Positions 1 to 8,031 are shown, numbered from the stretch's first letter. The stretch: 42,175 bases of DNA from an uncultured Muribaculaceae bacterium (GCA_910584665.1 CAJUBL010000022.1:1-42175), one strand, 5' to 3'. A program made the numbers and translations. Notes: a model not told the origin generated them from the letters alone.

Positions 1-1158
1 TGTGATGCTCCAGCCCAGGGCTTTGATCCACCAGCGGTCGGGAAGCCGGCGTGTGAGTGGCATGGTGGCTTTGTGTACGGCAAGCCCCAGACCATGCATT
101 GCTCCCCAGAAGATGAATTTCCAGGCGGCTCCGTGCCACAGGCCTCCGATGAGCATCGTGAGAAAGTTGTTGACATACGTGCGCAGTGTGCCTCGGCGGT
201 TACCTCCGAGCGGTATGTATACATAGTCGCGCAGCCATGACGACAGGGATATATGCCACCGGCGCCAGAACTCGGTGAGATTCTTTGACTTATAAGGAAA
301 ATTGAAGTTGGGGCTGAGTCTGAATCCCATTATCATGGCCAGACCTATGGCCATGTCGCTGTAACCGGAGAAGTCACAGTAGATCTGCATTGTGTAGCCG
401 ATTATGCCCATTAGCGATTCAAAGCCCGAGTAACCGGTGGGATTGGAGAATATCAGATCATTGTACTGTGATATGTAATCGGCGATTACCGCTTTCTTTA
501 TGATGCCGGTGAGTATCATCCACAGTGCGGTATAGAGTTCGGTCCGGGTTGCATGATAACGGGCCCGTATCTGGGGTATGAAGTAATCGGCCCTTACGAT
601 CGGGCCAGCTACGAGTGCCGGAAAAAAAGATAGGAAAAAAAAGTATTCGAGCCATGTGGCGGTTGGTGCCACACGTCCTTTGTATACGTCTGCGACATAG
701 CTTATTGACTGGAAGGTGTAGAAGGATATGCCTACAGGTAATATTATATCGAGTGGCTGGAAGTTACCCTCGACCATCATGTTCCAGTTCCAGAGGAAGA
801 AGTTGGCATATTTGAAAAATCCCAGTACGCTGAGTGATACTGTTATGGACAGAGTCACGAGCATGCGTCTTTTCCATCGGGTGTCTGTACGGGCTACCAG
901 CCGTGATACGGTCCAGTCGATGAAAGATGTGGCTGTTAACAGCAGTACGAACCATCCGCTTGACTTGTAATAGAAGTATAGGCTGAATGCGGCGACAAAT
1001 GTGAGCATATACCACAGCCTGTTGCGTAACAGAGCATAGACAGGCATGAACACCAGAAAAAGCGCCCAGAATGTGCCTGACGTGAATAGCATCGGTTCCG
1101 ATGGCGTATAGTCGAGCAGACGTATTATGTTGTGGAATATGTTTTCAAATTCGCTCAT
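1..1158 (-). CDS. MBOAT-family O-acyltransferase (AlgI/PatA-like), 3' end outside window
   Basis: This is an integral membrane O-acyltransferase of the MBOAT family, which passes acetyl groups from the cytoplasm to an extracytoplasmic glycan. The reading frame is open from the ATG at 1158 to the window edge (386 codons), so the C-terminus is missing. Several hydrophobic segments are visible. Family hallmarks are GISFYTFQSISYV, a CDFSGYSDMAIG stretch, TEFWRRWHISLSSWLRDYVY and GGLWHGAAWKF, in which His342 is the likely catalytic histidine. Its ATG overlaps the stop of the upstream SGNH gene by four bases (ATGA), so the two are probably translationally coupled. The acceptor could be peptidoglycan (PatA-like) or an exopolysaccharide (AlgI-like); the sequence does not decide this. 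Confidence 0.93.
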   Translation of the reverse strand, partial: MSEFENIFHNIIRLLDYTPSEPMLFTSGTFWALFLVFMPVYALLRNRLWYMLTFVAAFSLYFYYKSSGWFVLLLTATSFIDWTVSRLVARTDTRWKRRMLVTLSITVSLSVLGFFKYANFFLWNWNMMVEGNFQPLDIILPVGISFYTFQSISYVADVYKGRVAPTATWLEYFFFLSFFPALVAGPIVRADYFIPQIRARYHATRTELYTALWMILTGIIKKAVIADYISQYNDLIFSNPTGYSGFESLMGIIGYTMQIYCDFSGYSDMAIGLAMIMGFRLSPNFNFPYKSKNLTEFWRRWHISLSSWLRDYVYIPLGGNRRGTLRTYVNNFLTMLIGGLWHGAAWKFIFWGAMHGLGLAVHKATMPLTRRLPDRWWIKALGWSIT

Positions 1159-1946
1159 AGCGGCTGTAACAGTATTACACGTTCCGGACGGCCTTTCTCT
1201 CTGACAGGTGTGTCGAGCCGTATGGGATGGGCGCAGTGTCCGGGCATCCAGCGGGCTACGCTGTCCATCCATAGTGAGGCGCTCACGGCTGTAGGATGGG
1301 CTCCGTCCTTCTTGCGTTCGAAAGTCATGCCGTCGGAGAGGAAGAATTCTCCCTCGTCGAGGCTGGATGATATGAAGTCGTTGATGCCGGTATCCTCTTT
1401 CCAGTTGGGTGGACCTATCCATAGTATGGGGCGGTCTCCGATCTGTGATATGATGTGTTCGAACGGTTTCTTGCGTTTGGTGGGGATGTCCCTTACAAAT
1501 AGCTCGTTAGCTCCGAGACATGCGATTATATAGTCCGGTTTGTAACGTCGGATGAATACTGACAGAGTGTCACAGTCTCCCCATACCTGTGTGGTCGAGC
1601 TGTACCATATCACGGTGTAAAGTCTGTGTCCGCTTGCCTCGCAGTAGGCTGCAAGTCTGGGCGATAGTCCCTCAAGCATCGAATCACCGAAAAAGAGTAT
1701 CGTCTTTGAGGCTGTGTCGACAGGTACGGGAAAGCGGGAAAGCGGTATCGTAACAGCCGGTGTTGTGTCTGGAATGAACAGTGGTTTGTCCGGAACTATA
1801 GGATCATGGTGAGTCAGCTCTTCTTTGAAAGAGGCTTTTTTTAAGGTATGTCCGATGATTCTGACTTCATCCAGACATGAGACTCCGGCCACGACGCCAA
1901 AGGCGGCGAGCAACAGTAACCATAGGGAGATATAACTGCGCTTCAT
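1155..1946 (-). CDS. SGNH/GDSL-type hydrolase, membrane-anchored
   Basis: This is a 263-residue protein with one N-terminal hydrophobic segment (residues 5-22, a signal anchor) and a periplasmic SGNH hydrolase domain. Block I is FFGDSM with nucleophile Ser89, block III is GANE with Asn147, and block V is DGAHPT with Asp214 and His217, so the catalytic set looks intact. I chose the ATG at 1946 because it begins the signal anchor; upstream in-frame residues overlap the preceding gene and look non-coding. Pairing with an MBOAT gene through a four-base overlap is the arrangement known from PatA/PatB and AlgI/AlgX-like systems. Inference: it completes or reverses acetyl transfer outside the inner membrane. 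Confidence 0.85.
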   Translation of the reverse strand: MKRSYISLWLLLLAAFGVVAGVSCLDEVRIIGHTLKKASFKEELTHHDPIVPDKPLFIPDTTPAVTIPLSRFPVPVDTASKTILFFGDSMLEGLSPRLAAYCEASGHRLYTVIWYSSTTQVWGDCDTLSVFIRRYKPDYIIACLGANELFVRDIPTKRKKPFEHIISQIGDRPILWIGPPNWKEDTGINDFISSSLDEGEFFLSDGMTFERKKDGAHPTAVSASLWMDSVARWMPGHCAHPIRLDTPVREKGRPERVILLQPL

Positions 1947-1957
1947 TTTTTTACGGT

Positions 1958-3289
1958 TTATCGGTAAAGGGTGGTTACGGTACATTCCGGAAAGTAGTGA
2001 TGCAGTATCTCTGCCGGCGTGTAACCTTGTGATCCCATTACAGCTGCGCCTATTTGACACAGGCCTACACCATGTCCCCAGCCGGCTCCGTACAGTCTTA
2101 TGATAGCATTCGGACCTTCCCCTTCGGTTTCTGTCGTAAAGGCCGAGCTGTAGAGGTGACTCGGTGACAGTGAACGCCGTACTTCGAGTTCCTTGCCGAC
2201 TGTCAGAGTGTCATCGGAGCCCTCTATTGCCAGACGGCATATGCGTCCCGATTTTCCGCGTGCGAGAGGTGTCAGGCTTTTTATGAAGCCAAGGTCGTGC
2301 CCGGTCTTGCGGGCTACCAGGCGGCCGAGTGAGTCGGCACGGTATTCAATGGTCCAGCTGTAGTAGTCGGCGGTGGCGCGGTCATAGCTGTTGAGTACCG
2401 AAGCCAGCACCTCGCGGGGCGGATTGGCACAGAACGCTTCGGGCCGGGTTCTGATCCACTGTTCGGCATGTACATCTTTCGAGAGGTCAGAGGGTGACGG
2501 AGGGAATCCTTCCGGTCCGTCATACCGGTCCGGAAGATAGTCGTGTGGCTCGGGCTCCCAGCAGTTTTCAAACAGTTCGGTTGCTCCTCCGCAACATTTG
2601 GAAAACCGTGCATCGCACACTTCCCCGTGATATGTCAGGACCTGGCCGCGTGTTGCCTGTACAGCCTGTGCGACAGCCGGTGTGGTGCGTCGTGTCACAC
2701 CCTGGTAGCGCTGACAGTGATCGTCGGCGCAGACGTCAAATCCGGAGTGATCGTCACGGTCATACCATACTACGATCTCATCAGAGGTCTCACTGCGGGT
2801 CTCCCGGGAGTGGGATCTTGACAGCTGACTCAGCAACCATGACCGGGATATTATCGAATGAGTCTCAAGCAGGGCACGGGAGGCATTGGCGCTCATCTCC
2901 GACGAGATAACGCTCTCGAGATACCGTTCGATGTCGATATCGTTGATTACAAGCAGCCGGCCGCCATCGTTTACAAGTCTCAGCGTGCCTTCAAACTGCT
3001 GTGGTTCCTTCTGCTGCCAGTGGAATCCGACGCCGATTGTCACATCGGCTACTTCGAGAACAGATGAGGAGGACGACGGATTGATTGTCAGCGTGCTGTC
3101 GATCTGTGATGCTGTGAAGGCATATGTTCTGAGCGGTGTGCCGAGCGAGTCTCGTTCGGTGATAGAGACCGAGTCGGCGGTCATGATACCTACGGCTACC
3201 TGTGGAATCCTGTCGGATGTCGATGTGACTTTTGTGCTGCAGGATACTGTTGCTAATGACAACGTTATGAATAATAGCGTATGTTTCAT
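1958..3289 (-). CDS. SpoIID/LytB-domain protein, probable lipoprotein
   Basis: This is a 443-residue exported protein carrying a SpoIID/LytB (amidase-enhancer) domain. The N-terminus has a short signal sequence ending in ATVSC, a plausible but slightly non-canonical lipobox. SpoIID features include DIERYLESVISSEMS, followed by a long catalytic region, a CGGATELFENCW segment and the C-terminal WGHGVGLCQIGA motif. In sporulating bacteria SpoIID cleaves glycan strands; in Bacteroidota the role is not established. I chose the ATG at 3289 because the signal peptide begins there. The stop lies 11 bases before the SGNH gene, so this is probably the first gene of an operon SpoIID-SGNH-MBOAT that acts on cell-wall glycan. 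Confidence 0.88.
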   Translation of the reverse strand: MKHTLLFITLSLATVSCSTKVTSTSDRIPQVAVGIMTADSVSITERDSLGTPLRTYAFTASQIDSTLTINPSSSSSVLEVADVTIGVGFHWQQKEPQQFEGTLRLVNDGGRLLVINDIDIERYLESVISSEMSANASRALLETHSIISRSWLLSQLSRSHSRETRSETSDEIVVWYDRDDHSGFDVCADDHCQRYQGVTRRTTPAVAQAVQATRGQVLTYHGEVCDARFSKCCGGATELFENCWEPEPHDYLPDRYDGPEGFPPSPSDLSKDVHAEQWIRTRPEAFCANPPREVLASVLNSYDRATADYYSWTIEYRADSLGRLVARKTGHDLGFIKSLTPLARGKSGRICRLAIEGSDDTLTVGKELEVRRSLSPSHLYSSAFTTETEGEGPNAIIRLYGAGWGHGVGLCQIGAAVMGSQGYTPAEILHHYFPECTVTTLYR

Positions 3290-3330
3290 ACGTCTCTTAC
3301 GGTAAAATCTCGTTTGTCGGCTAACAACAA

Positions 3331-3362
3331 CGGGATTGCACACGATGAGGTGTACAATCCCG
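3331..3362 (-). terminator. Rho-independent-like terminator after rpmE2
   Basis: A 13-bp stem with one mismatch (CGGGATTG-x-ACAC against GTGT-x-CAATCCCG) and a six-base loop lies 28 bases beyond the rpmE2 stop. On the minus strand it is followed by a T-rich stretch (TTGTTGTTAG). It separates rpmE2 from the SpoIID operon. Confidence 0.7.
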
Positions 3363-3390
3363 TGTGGGTTGCATTGATCGGTTGAATCAA

Positions 3391-3645
3391 TTATTTCTTC
3401 TTGACGTTGCCGTAACGGCTCATGAACTTATCGACACGACCGGCTGTATCCACGAGTTTCTGTTTGCCGGTGAAGAAAGGGTGAGAGGCGCTGGTGATTT
3501 CAAGCTTGACCAGAGGATAGGTTACACCGTCGATCTCGATAGTCTCTTTGGAAGCTACGGTTGAGCGGGTGATGAAGATCTCTTCGTTCGACATGTCTTT
3601 GAACACGACCTCGCGATAGTTGGAGGGATGGATGTCTTTTTTCAT
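3391..3645 (-). CDS. rpmE2: 50S ribosomal protein L31, type B
   Basis: This is an 84-residue L31 protein of the large ribosomal subunit. It starts MKKDIHPSNYREVVF and contains ITSASHPFFTGKQK and DTAGRVDKFMSRYG, which are diagnostic of the type B (zinc-independent, YkgM-like) form. The CxxC zinc-binding cysteines of type A are absent, and there is no cysteine at all. In other bacteria type B copies often respond to zinc limitation, but here it may be the main copy, since a good primary promoter precedes it and a strong terminator follows. Confidence 0.96.
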   Translation of the reverse strand: MKKDIHPSNYREVVFKDMSNEEIFITRSTVASKETIEIDGVTYPLVKLEITSASHPFFTGKQKLVDTAGRVDKFMSRYGNVKKK

Positions 3646-3720
3646 TTTATTACGTCTATTTGTCTATAATTCAATGTGTTATACGGGGCGCTGGTAAGGC
3701 GCTCTATTCGTAATGGCGTG

Positions 3721-3752
3721 CAAATTTAGTGATTATTACTTAGTTCACAAAA
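3721..3752 (-). promoter_or_regulatory. rpmE2 promoter (Bacteroidetes type)
   Basis: On the minus strand TAAATTTG (3721-3728) forms the -7 box. A TTTTG whose TTG is at 3748-3750 lies 19 bp upstream and forms the -33 box. It precedes the rpmE2 ATG by about 75 bases and overlaps nothing coding. Confidence 0.7.
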
Positions 3753-3760
3753 TTTTAGCG

Positions 3761-5638
3761 CTATTTTTTATCTTCAAACTCTACCAGCGGTGAGTCGGTA
3801 CCTACGATTTCGCCCGGTTCAACGAATACCTGTCTGATTGTTACATCTTTCTCAGCCTCGACGTCGTTTTCCATTTTCATGGCCTCGTAGACGAGCATGA
3901 TGTCTCCTTTTTTCAGGTGGTCACCCTTCTTGACGTTGACCGATATGATCTTACCACCCATAGGAGCGTGGTAGACCTCTCCGGTGATAGGTTCGAAACG
4001 TGCGCGGCGGGCTTCTTCCTCAGCAGCTTTGGCTGCGGCGATTGCGGCTGCCTTGGCAGCGTAATCGGCATCGCGACGGCGGCGCAGGAACGGATTGGCA
4101 ACGTTGGGTAGCAGTTCGAGCAGCAGTTCTTCCTCACGGTTGGATGCAAGGGGAGTGTTCTCGTACTCGGCAATCCTGGGGTTGGCCGGTTTCCTGTAGC
4201 TCGATACGTCATAGTCATGTTCCTCGGGACTGCCGGTGATAAGCTCGCGGAATGCTGGATCAACCGGAACAGGGGTCTTTCCGTATTCGCCCCTTACGAG
4301 TGCTATGAATTCGTTACTTTTTGTAGTGTAGTCGGGATTGCCCTTGCGACGGTCAATGGCGAGGTTGACAGCCTGCGATCCTACTATCTGGCTCGTAGGA
4401 GTTACCAGAGGTATAAGTCCGGCATCGCGGCGCACCTTAGGTATCAGGCGCATGGCATCGTCAAGCAGATCCTCGGCCTTTAGCGTCTTGAGCTGTGCGA
4501 CCATGTTGGAGTACATACCTCCGGGTACCTCTGCGTTCTTGACCAGTTCGTTGGGTTTGGGAAAGTTGAAGTAAGCTTCGATGGCGTGGCAGGCTTCGAG
4601 CATGCCGTTTTCATTGCCGGCGCGGCCACATTCGATGGCGCGGTCAAACTGTGCGTCTATATCGGCCGGCAGTTTGTCGGTCAGCGGGTCAAAGTCGTTG
4701 GGGAATGATTTGGCCAGGTCGAAGTTGGAGAGTGATTTGCGTACTTCTTTCAGTTCTGTGCGGATTCTGGCGACCTGTTTCATGTCGGCCTCCAGTTCTA
4801 TGCCGAGTTTCTGGCAGAAGATGTATATGAGTTCAATGGCAGGAGCCGCCGAACCGCCGCCGAACCACCATATATTGGTGTCGAGTATATCGACGCCGTT
4901 CATGATTGCCATTACCGACGAGGCCAGGCCGTAGCCGGGAGTGCAGTGGGTATGGAAATCTACCGGAACCTTGACGCTGGCTTTGAGCTTGCTTATGATT
5001 GAGGCGGCGCGCAGCGGGCTGACCAGTCCGGCCATATCCTTGAGTGTGATGATTTTGGCACCGAGACGTTCCATCTCTTTGGCTTTGCTCACGAAATATT
5101 CGTCAGTAAAGATTTTTTCGGGTTCCTGAGGCTTCTTACCCATGAGACGTCCGAAAAATCCTATTTTTACCGGTTCAGCCTTGGGGTCGACAGTATAGCA
5201 TACCGCACCGTCAGCGATGCCTCCGAGTTCGTTTATGAGTCTGATCGATTCCTTGACATTGTTGATGTCGTTGAGGGCATCGAATATACGCATTACGTTA
5301 AGACCGTTGGCGATAGCTTCTTTATAGAATCCTTCGAGTACCTCTGTCGGGTAAGGTTTATAACCGAATAGATTGCGGCCGCGGGAGAGGGCCGACAGGA
5401 GAGATTTGCCTTTCATGACGCGGCTCACAGAGCGGAGACGGTCCCAGGGTGACTCATCGAGATAGCGCATCACTGAGTCGGGTACAGCGCCACCCCATAC
5501 TTCCATGATATGGAAACCTGCGTTCTCATAGTAGGGGAGAAGTCGGTCAATGTCCTTCTGGGGCATGCGGGTCGCAAAGAGAGACTGCTGGCCGTCGCGC
5601 AGTGTCAGATCTCTGATTTGTAGCTTTTTTTGTGCCAT
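3761..5638 (-). CDS. oadA: Biotin-dependent carboxyltransferase (oxaloacetate decarboxylase alpha / pyruvate carboxylase subunit B type)
   Basis: This is a 625-residue fusion of a DRE-TIM carboxyltransferase barrel and a C-terminal biotinyl domain. The barrel starts with LTLRDGQQSLFATRM, has a conserved lysine in ITLKDMAGL and metal-binding histidines in VDFHTHCTPG. The C-terminal EAMKMEND places the biotinylated lysine near residue 588, and an Ala/Glu-rich linker near residue 530 precedes it. It moves carboxyl groups between biotin and pyruvate/oxaloacetate. An insert of about 20 residues containing FFGRLMGKKP sits after AVCYTVDP. No biotin carboxylase or OadB/OadG gene adjoins it, so whether it works as decarboxylase or as carboxylase half cannot be read here. 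The five-box promoter array at 5667-5983 lies directly upstream. Confidence 0.92.
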   Translation of the reverse strand: MAQKKLQIRDLTLRDGQQSLFATRMPQKDIDRLLPYYENAGFHIMEVWGGAVPDSVMRYLDESPWDRLRSVSRVMKGKSLLSALSRGRNLFGYKPYPTEVLEGFYKEAIANGLNVMRIFDALNDINNVKESIRLINELGGIADGAVCYTVDPKAEPVKIGFFGRLMGKKPQEPEKIFTDEYFVSKAKEMERLGAKIITLKDMAGLVSPLRAASIISKLKASVKVPVDFHTHCTPGYGLASSVMAIMNGVDILDTNIWWFGGGSAAPAIELIYIFCQKLGIELEADMKQVARIRTELKEVRKSLSNFDLAKSFPNDFDPLTDKLPADIDAQFDRAIECGRAGNENGMLEACHAIEAYFNFPKPNELVKNAEVPGGMYSNMVAQLKTLKAEDLLDDAMRLIPKVRRDAGLIPLVTPTSQIVGSQAVNLAIDRRKGNPDYTTKSNEFIALVRGEYGKTPVPVDPAFRELITGSPEEHDYDVSSYRKPANPRIAEYENTPLASNREEELLLELLPNVANPFLRRRRDADYAAKAAAIAAAKAAEEEARRARFEPITGEVYHAPMGGKIISVNVKKGDHLKKGDIMLVYEAMKMENDVEAEKDVTIRQVFVEPGEIVGTDSPLVEFEDKK

Positions 5639-5666
5639 AATAGTAAATTATGCGGGTTATCGGGTG

Positions 5667-6020
5667 CAAAGATACGGATAAGTCGAGAGCAAATCAAAAT
5701 TTATTTTGAATTTGCCGGGCGTGAGTATCTAAAAGACGTAGTCAAAGATACGGATAAGCCGGGAGAAAAGAGCAAGCTTACCTGTACTTTTTCGAGCGTA
5801 AGTATCTTCGACATAGTCAAATATACGGAGAATATTCGATGAAAAGAATAGCGAAAGTCATGCGGAGCATGGTTCGCGGCGGCAAAGCCAATTCTTTGAG
5901 TCAAATATACGGATAAGTCGAATGCAAAACTAAACTTGTTTAGGTTTTGTTGAGCGTAAGTATATAGGACGAAGTCAAATATACGGATAAGCCGAGAGCA
6001 AATCAGAATTTATTTTGAAA
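5667..6020 (-). repeat. Promoter-array repeat upstream of oadA (five TATnTTTG boxes)
   Basis: Read on the minus strand, five TAT(C/A)TTTG boxes occur at 5976-5983, 5902-5909, 5818-5825, 5743-5750 and 5667-5674, a spacing of 74-84 bp. Most are preceded by TTATCCG. Intervening DNA includes TACTCACGC(T/C)CGGC-like and TTCAAAATAAATTTTGA stretches that recur upstream of eno and a GT2 gene and at the right window edge. The proximal box has TTTTG 20 bp upstream, a good -33/-7 pair, and lies 28 bases before the oadA ATG. The segment 5818-5988 is the left arm of the inverted repeat around the exporter genes. Short open frames inside it are translated repeat, not genes. Confidence 0.8.
5818..5988 (-). 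repeat. Left arm of 171-bp inverted repeat flanking the ThrE-like genes
   Basis: The reverse complement of this segment matches 7861-8031 base for base with about six mismatches in 171 and no gaps. It begins ATCCGTATATTTGACTTCG and ends CTCCGTATATTTG. It contains three promoter-like boxes and a stem-loop built on AAAGAATTGGC and GCTATTCTTTT. Confidence 0.88.
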
Positions 6021-6081
6021 TCTCTGGTTACCGGCACACAGAACGCAATATCCATGCCGGGGTATCGGATCGTAATGTCGT

Positions 6082-6183
6082 GGTGTCCGGTCAGGACACC
6101 GGTTTATCAGTAACCGGGTACGCCGAGCGTAGCGGCGTGCCCGGAGTCTGAGTCTATAGTCGCAGGTGTCCGGTCAGGACACC
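6082..6183. repeat. Three hairpins: two identical 19-mers around a 12-bp stem
   Basis: GGTGTCCGGTCAGGACACC occurs twice (6082-6100 and 6165-6183), each able to form a 7-bp stem with a five-base loop. Between them 6114-6125 pairs with 6133-6144 in a 12-bp stem with one G-U position. The stretch 6021-6332 between the promoter array and the small membrane gene contains no coding frame that I support, and these hairpins are its only obvious structure. Confidence 0.65.
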
Positions 6184-6332
6184 GATTGGATCACAGGCGA
6201 TCGCAATTGGAATTGTTGGGATATTGTTCCATGAAAGACCAATAGCAGCTATCGAAACAAACACATGATTCAGCCATTCGGCCAGAGCCATTATTTGTTC
6301 CTTTGTACAGAAAATTAATAAAACGTATAAAC

Positions 6333-6536
6333 ATGAATGTTCCCTTGATTACATGGTGCTGTGTGGCAGGCCTGTTTGTTGTAATTCTTCTCGTAAGGCT
6401 GATACGTTGTGCCGGTTTATGTTTCAGACATCCGCAGCGTATTTTTGGGATGGGTACCGAACGGGAGGAAATGTTTGTTCCGGGTGACCGGCTGACTGTA
6501 GACGACCATGACTTTGATGACTTCGACGATCTGTAA
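6333..6536 (+). CDS. Small single-pass membrane protein, unknown function
   Basis: This is a predicted 67-residue protein starting MNVPLITWCCVAGLF. It has one strong hydrophobic helix (residues 5-25), a basic patch after it, and a very acidic C-terminus (DDHDFDDFDDL). I do not recognise a family. I chose the ATG at 6333; an upstream TTG would merely extend it with a basic stretch. Its end overlaps the start of the ThrE-like gene by 29 bases in another frame, which suggests coupling and perhaps an accessory role for the exporter. A weak TTCCTTTG box lies at 6298-6305. It could still be a chance frame. Confidence 0.5.
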   Translation: MNVPLITWCCVAGLFVVILLVRLIRCAGLCFRHPQRIFGMGTEREEMFVPGDRLTVDDHDFDDFDDL

Positions 6537-7314
6537 ACCGATCAGACCCGGATCCAGACAGGTCTGTGTGTTTCTTGGACGGTACGGTGCCTTGCTGTTA
6601 GGGTGTGGAGCAACCTGCATAAGGTTGCAGAAGAATATCGATCGTATAGCGCGTACGTGGGGAGTCAGGGTGAGTATCACCATTATGCCCCGGCATCTTC
6701 ATGTCACGGTTACTGATCCTGATGGCAGTGATCTGTTTACCTCTATTGAAGCAGTTCCACATTGTTCTGTAAGTTTCAGTCTTAACACGCGCCTGAGCCG
6801 TCTTAGCTGGGAAGTGGCTGATTGTCAGCTCGGCTATGACGAGACGCTCTCCCGGTTCAAACATATGGAGAGCAAAGGGGCCGGTGGACTTGCATTTATT
6901 CCGGAGTTGTTGCTTGTGGGTTGTGCCAACGCGTCATTCTGCCGGCTTTTCGGAGGAGATTTTGTGGCCATGGTTATTGTTGCCGTCGCTACGCTTGCCG
7001 GATATTATCTGAAAATAAGTCTTCTCAGGCGGAATGTCGACCTGCGTGTAGCCGTGATGACATGTGCTTTTGTCTCATCTGTCATAGCTGCTGGTGACAC
7101 ATTGTTCTCAATGAGTACTACGTCAGATATTTCCTTGGGAACAAGTGCGTTGTATCTCGTGCCTGGCGTGCCTTTGCTTAACTCATTCAGTGATTTGCTC
7201 TACCGGCATTATATATGCGCCGTAAGTCGGTTCCTCGATGCTGCTGTTCTCACTGTATGCCTGTCGGTCGGTCTGTGTGCCGGCATGTTGCTTATGAACC
7301 GGGGGATGTTTTAG
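6508..7314 (+). CDS. ThrE/YjjP-type exporter, first subunit
   Basis: This is a 268-residue protein related to the N-terminal half of threonine/serine exporter ThrE and to E. coli YjjP (PF06738). An N-terminal soluble part of about 120 residues is followed by a membrane part of five or so helices. The segment KGAGGLAFIPELLLVGCANASFCRLFGGD (no more than positions 124-152) and the later GTSALYLVPGVPLLNSF are typical. The partner half is the next gene. In E. coli the YjjP/YjjB pair exports succinate, whereas in Corynebacterium the fused protein exports threonine and serine; the substrate here is unknown. The start could be the ATG at 6508 or the one at 6517. The gene lies inside the 171-bp inverted repeats. 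Confidence 0.82.
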   Translation: MTLMTSTICKPIRPGSRQVCVFLGRYGALLLGCGATCIRLQKNIDRIARTWGVRVSITIMPRHLHVTVTDPDGSDLFTSIEAVPHCSVSFSLNTRLSRLSWEVADCQLGYDETLSRFKHMESKGAGGLAFIPELLLVGCANASFCRLFGGDFVAMVIVAVATLAGYYLKISLLRRNVDLRVAVMTCAFVSSVIAAGDTLFSMSTTSDISLGTSALYLVPGVPLLNSFSDLLYRHYICAVSRFLDAAVLTVCLSVGLCAGMLLMNRGMF

Positions 7315-7368
7315 ACCTATATAGGGTTGGATATATTGTTTTTGAAATCAGTATCAGTCGTCATTGTT

Positions 7369-7854
7369 ATGTCACTCACTTATTTATTTCAGGATGCATT
7401 GTTTGCATCAATAGCCGCTATCGGTTTTGCTTGTATCAGCCGGCCGCCGTCACGCGTATACCTTTATTGCGCACTCATTGCGGCTATAGGACATTCGACC
7501 CGTTATATGTTGATTAATTCCTCGGGTCTGGAGGTAAACATAGTGATAGCGACCCTTATAGCATCAGTTGTCGCCGGTTTGCTTGCGGTTTTCCTGTCTC
7601 CCCGTGTGAAATGTCCGGCCGAGGCATACCTTTTCCCGGCCCTGTTGCCGATGATTCCGGGAATATATGCCTATAAGTCTGTGGCAGGACTGGCTATGTG
7701 TGTGCTTCAAGGAGATTCCGCTTACTTTGATTATTACTATAATCTGTTTAGTTATAATTGTATGATGTGCCTTAGTATATTACTCGTGATGGTGACGGGG
7801 GCTACAATACCGGTCTTTATGTTCAAGAGCGTGTCGTTTAGAGCGACACGTTAG
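7369..7854 (+). CDS. ThrE/YjjB-type exporter, second subunit
   Basis: This is a 161-residue, almost entirely hydrophobic protein matching the C-terminal half of ThrE (PF12821, YjjB-like). The signature LFASIAAIGFACIS near the N-terminus, ALIAAIGHSTRYML and FPALLPMIPGIYAYKSV line up with E. coli YjjB. I chose the ATG at 7369 because the distance to the first helix then resembles YjjB; a TTG at 7327 in frame would add 14 residues. It follows the first subunit by 54 bases. The stop is only six bases before the right inverted-repeat arm, leaving no room for a separate terminator. Confidence 0.82.
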   Translation: MSLTYLFQDALFASIAAIGFACISRPPSRVYLYCALIAAIGHSTRYMLINSSGLEVNIVIATLIASVVAGLLAVFLSPRVKCPAEAYLFPALLPMIPGIYAYKSVAGLAMCVLQGDSAYFDYYYNLFSYNCMMCLSILLVMVTGATIPVFMFKSVSFRATR

Positions 7855-7860
7855 ACATTT

Positions 7861-8031
7861 ATCCGTATATTTGACTTCGTCCTATATACTCACGCTCAAC
7901 AAAACCTAAAAAAGTTTAGTTTTGTATTCGACTTATCCGTATATTTGACTCAAAGAATTGGCTTTGCTACCGCGAACCATGCTTCGCATGACTTTCGCTA
8001 TTCTTTTCATCGAATATTCTCCGTATATTTG
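7861..8031 (+). repeat. Right arm of 171-bp inverted repeat; promoter-array repeat before the LysR gene
   Basis: This copy carries TATATTTG boxes at 7866-7873, 7940-7947 and 8024-8031 (spacing 74 and 84 bp), the same geometry as the left arm at 5818-5988. It points into the LysR-type gene, whose ATG is four bases after the last box. A stem-loop lies between boxes two and three (AAAGAATTGGC pairing with GCTATTCTTTT, with CATGC-TTC-GCATG at its tip). Confidence 0.85.

Noticed and set aside
1155..3343. Numerous plus-strand frames over the SGNH and SpoIID genes
   Set aside because: They have no family features and overlap intact minus-strand genes.
5630..5904. Short open frames in both directions upstream of oadA
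   Set aside because: Their sequence is the promoter-array repeat translated; the same repeat elsewhere breaks the frames.
5667..5983. Tandem repeats resembling a CRISPR array
   Set aside because: The intervals between boxes are themselves repeated, not unique spacers, the unit contains promoter boxes, and there are no cas genes.
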